Below, piece by piece: positions 63,254 to 64,000 of a stretch of 64,000 nucleotides of DNA. Origin of the DNA: Periplaneta americana (Eukaryota; Arthropoda; Insecta; Blattodea; Blattidae). A model generated the notes under the pieces. It did not search any database and had not been told where the DNA came from. It saw only the letters and a program-made list of their open reading frames with translations. Location: the NCBI RefSeq assembly GCF_040183065.1, contig NC_091125.1:116721121-116785120 (forward strand), written 5' to 3'. Within the stretch, counting starts at the first letter, position 1; every line of letters starts with the position of its first letter. A program made the position numbers and the translations under genes.

Positions 63254-64000
63254 ATGTTATGCCCAAGGGCATGTCTTTCACTGCAAACCCAACTTTCTCC
63301 AATCTTCCTATTTTCTGCCTTCCTCTTTGTCTCCTCATACGATCAATACATCTTAATGTCTATCATCTGATATCTTCTTCTGCCCCGAACTCTTCTCCCG
63401 TTCACCATTCCTTCCAGTACATCCTTCAGTAGGCAGTTTCTTCTCAGCCAGTTATCCACCCAATTCCTTTTTCTCTTTCTGATCAGTTTCAGCATCATTC
63501 TTCACCCACTCTTTCCAACACAGCTTCATTTCTTATTCTGTCTGTCCACTTCACACGTTCCATTCTTCTCCATATCCACATTTCAAATACATTAGCTTCT
63601 TTTCACTTCGTCGTAATGACCATGTTTCTGCCCATATAATATCTCACTCCATACAAAGCACTTAACTAGTCTCTTCCTTACTTCTTTTTTCCAGAGGTCC
63701 GTAGAAGATGCTCCTCTTTCTATTAAAAACTTCCTTGGCAATTCCTATCCTCCTTTTGACTTCCTGGCAGCAGCTCATGTTACTACTTATAGTACATCCC
63801 AAGTATTTGAAGCTGTTCACTTGTCCTACTGTCTCATTTATAATTCCCAAATTCACCTTCTTTATTTTTCTTCCTATGACCATGATCTTCGTCTTATTTG
63901 CATTTATCTTTATCCCATACTGCTCAAAGCTACCGCTTAGCTCCAATAGCATATCCCTTAATATCTCCTATTCTGGTAACAACGCCATATCAGCTAATTT
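63254..64000 (-). mobile_element. LINE-2 copy, runs off the window
   Basis: Minus strand, 3' end to about the catalytic motif. From the right edge: MLLELSGSFEQYGIKINANK, IGRKIKKVNLGIINETVGQV, SFKYLGCTISSNMSCCQEVK, RRIGIAKEVFNRKRSIFYGP, then thumb and 3' UTR pieces to GGGCATAACATTGAATG. The first ~95 codons are open and give the best view of LINE-2 thumb sequence in the window. The 5' part lies outside. Confidence 0.92.

Overview
The window is eukaryotic, AT-rich, repeat-saturated animal DNA, most likely from an insect. The mix of tRNA-derived SINEs, several non-LTR retrotransposon (LINE) families and hAT, Tc1/mariner and THAP-type DNA elements looks like a large cockroach or termite genome (Periplaneta-like). 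That assignment rests on recognising the repeats by eye, not on a search. There is no operon, no bacterial gene and no CRISPR array, and no host protein gene can be called with confidence. Almost every ORF of 60-160 codons is chance or a piece of a decayed transposable element.

Region by region: 0.9-1.4 kb holds two foldback MITEs. 1.9-3.2 kb is a minus-strand LINE-1 (family names are local to this report) with a SINE-A inserted inside its reverse transcriptase. 5.0-5.4 kb is a near-perfect long inverted repeat and 6.2-6.6 kb a hAT MITE. 7.4-8.6 kb is LINE-2 and 8.9-9.4 kb a TIR element carrying CRE-like palindromes. 10.3-11.4 kb has a LINE-4 tail and DNA-transposon pieces. 13.7-16.6 kb is a cluster of LINE-2, SINE-A and SINE-B. 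18-19.4 kb has a mariner remnant and LINE-4. 22.1-23.1 kb is an RTE-like LINE-3 tail with only two stop codons in its visible frame. 24-27.9 kb has a Tc1-type MITE, SINE-C copies, a LINE-1 and a SINE-B. 28-32 kb is mostly unique AT-rich DNA with one CpG-rich island. 32.4-37.4 kb holds SINE-D, two LINE fragments, a MITE and another LINE-1. 38.2-43.7 kb has two hAT elements with 8-bp target duplications and nested SINE-C, E and F. 43.7-50 kb is sparse. 50.7-52.2 kb holds a TIR element with a THAP zinc-finger exon, then two hairpin/TIR elements. 53.9-58.9 kb holds SINE-C and SINE-B copies, a LINE-1 and a dispersed repeat present twice in opposite orientation. 60-64 kb has LINE remnants, a Tc1-like transposase piece and LINE-2 running off the end.

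The elements interact only as parasites of one another. Four nested or interrupted insertions can be ordered from target-site duplications, and one LINE-1 insertion has its empty site preserved in a paralogous repeat about 2 kb away. Three SINE families with different tRNA-like heads share the same 3' module (a GCGTCGTTAAATAA-type tail), which suggests a common retrotransposition partner not seen here. I found no convincing new biological system. The items most worth a second look are the THAP-exon element, the foldback elements with tRNA-like arms or cores, the paralogous empty site, and two unrecognised reading frames at 59.5 and 61.0-61.4 kb.
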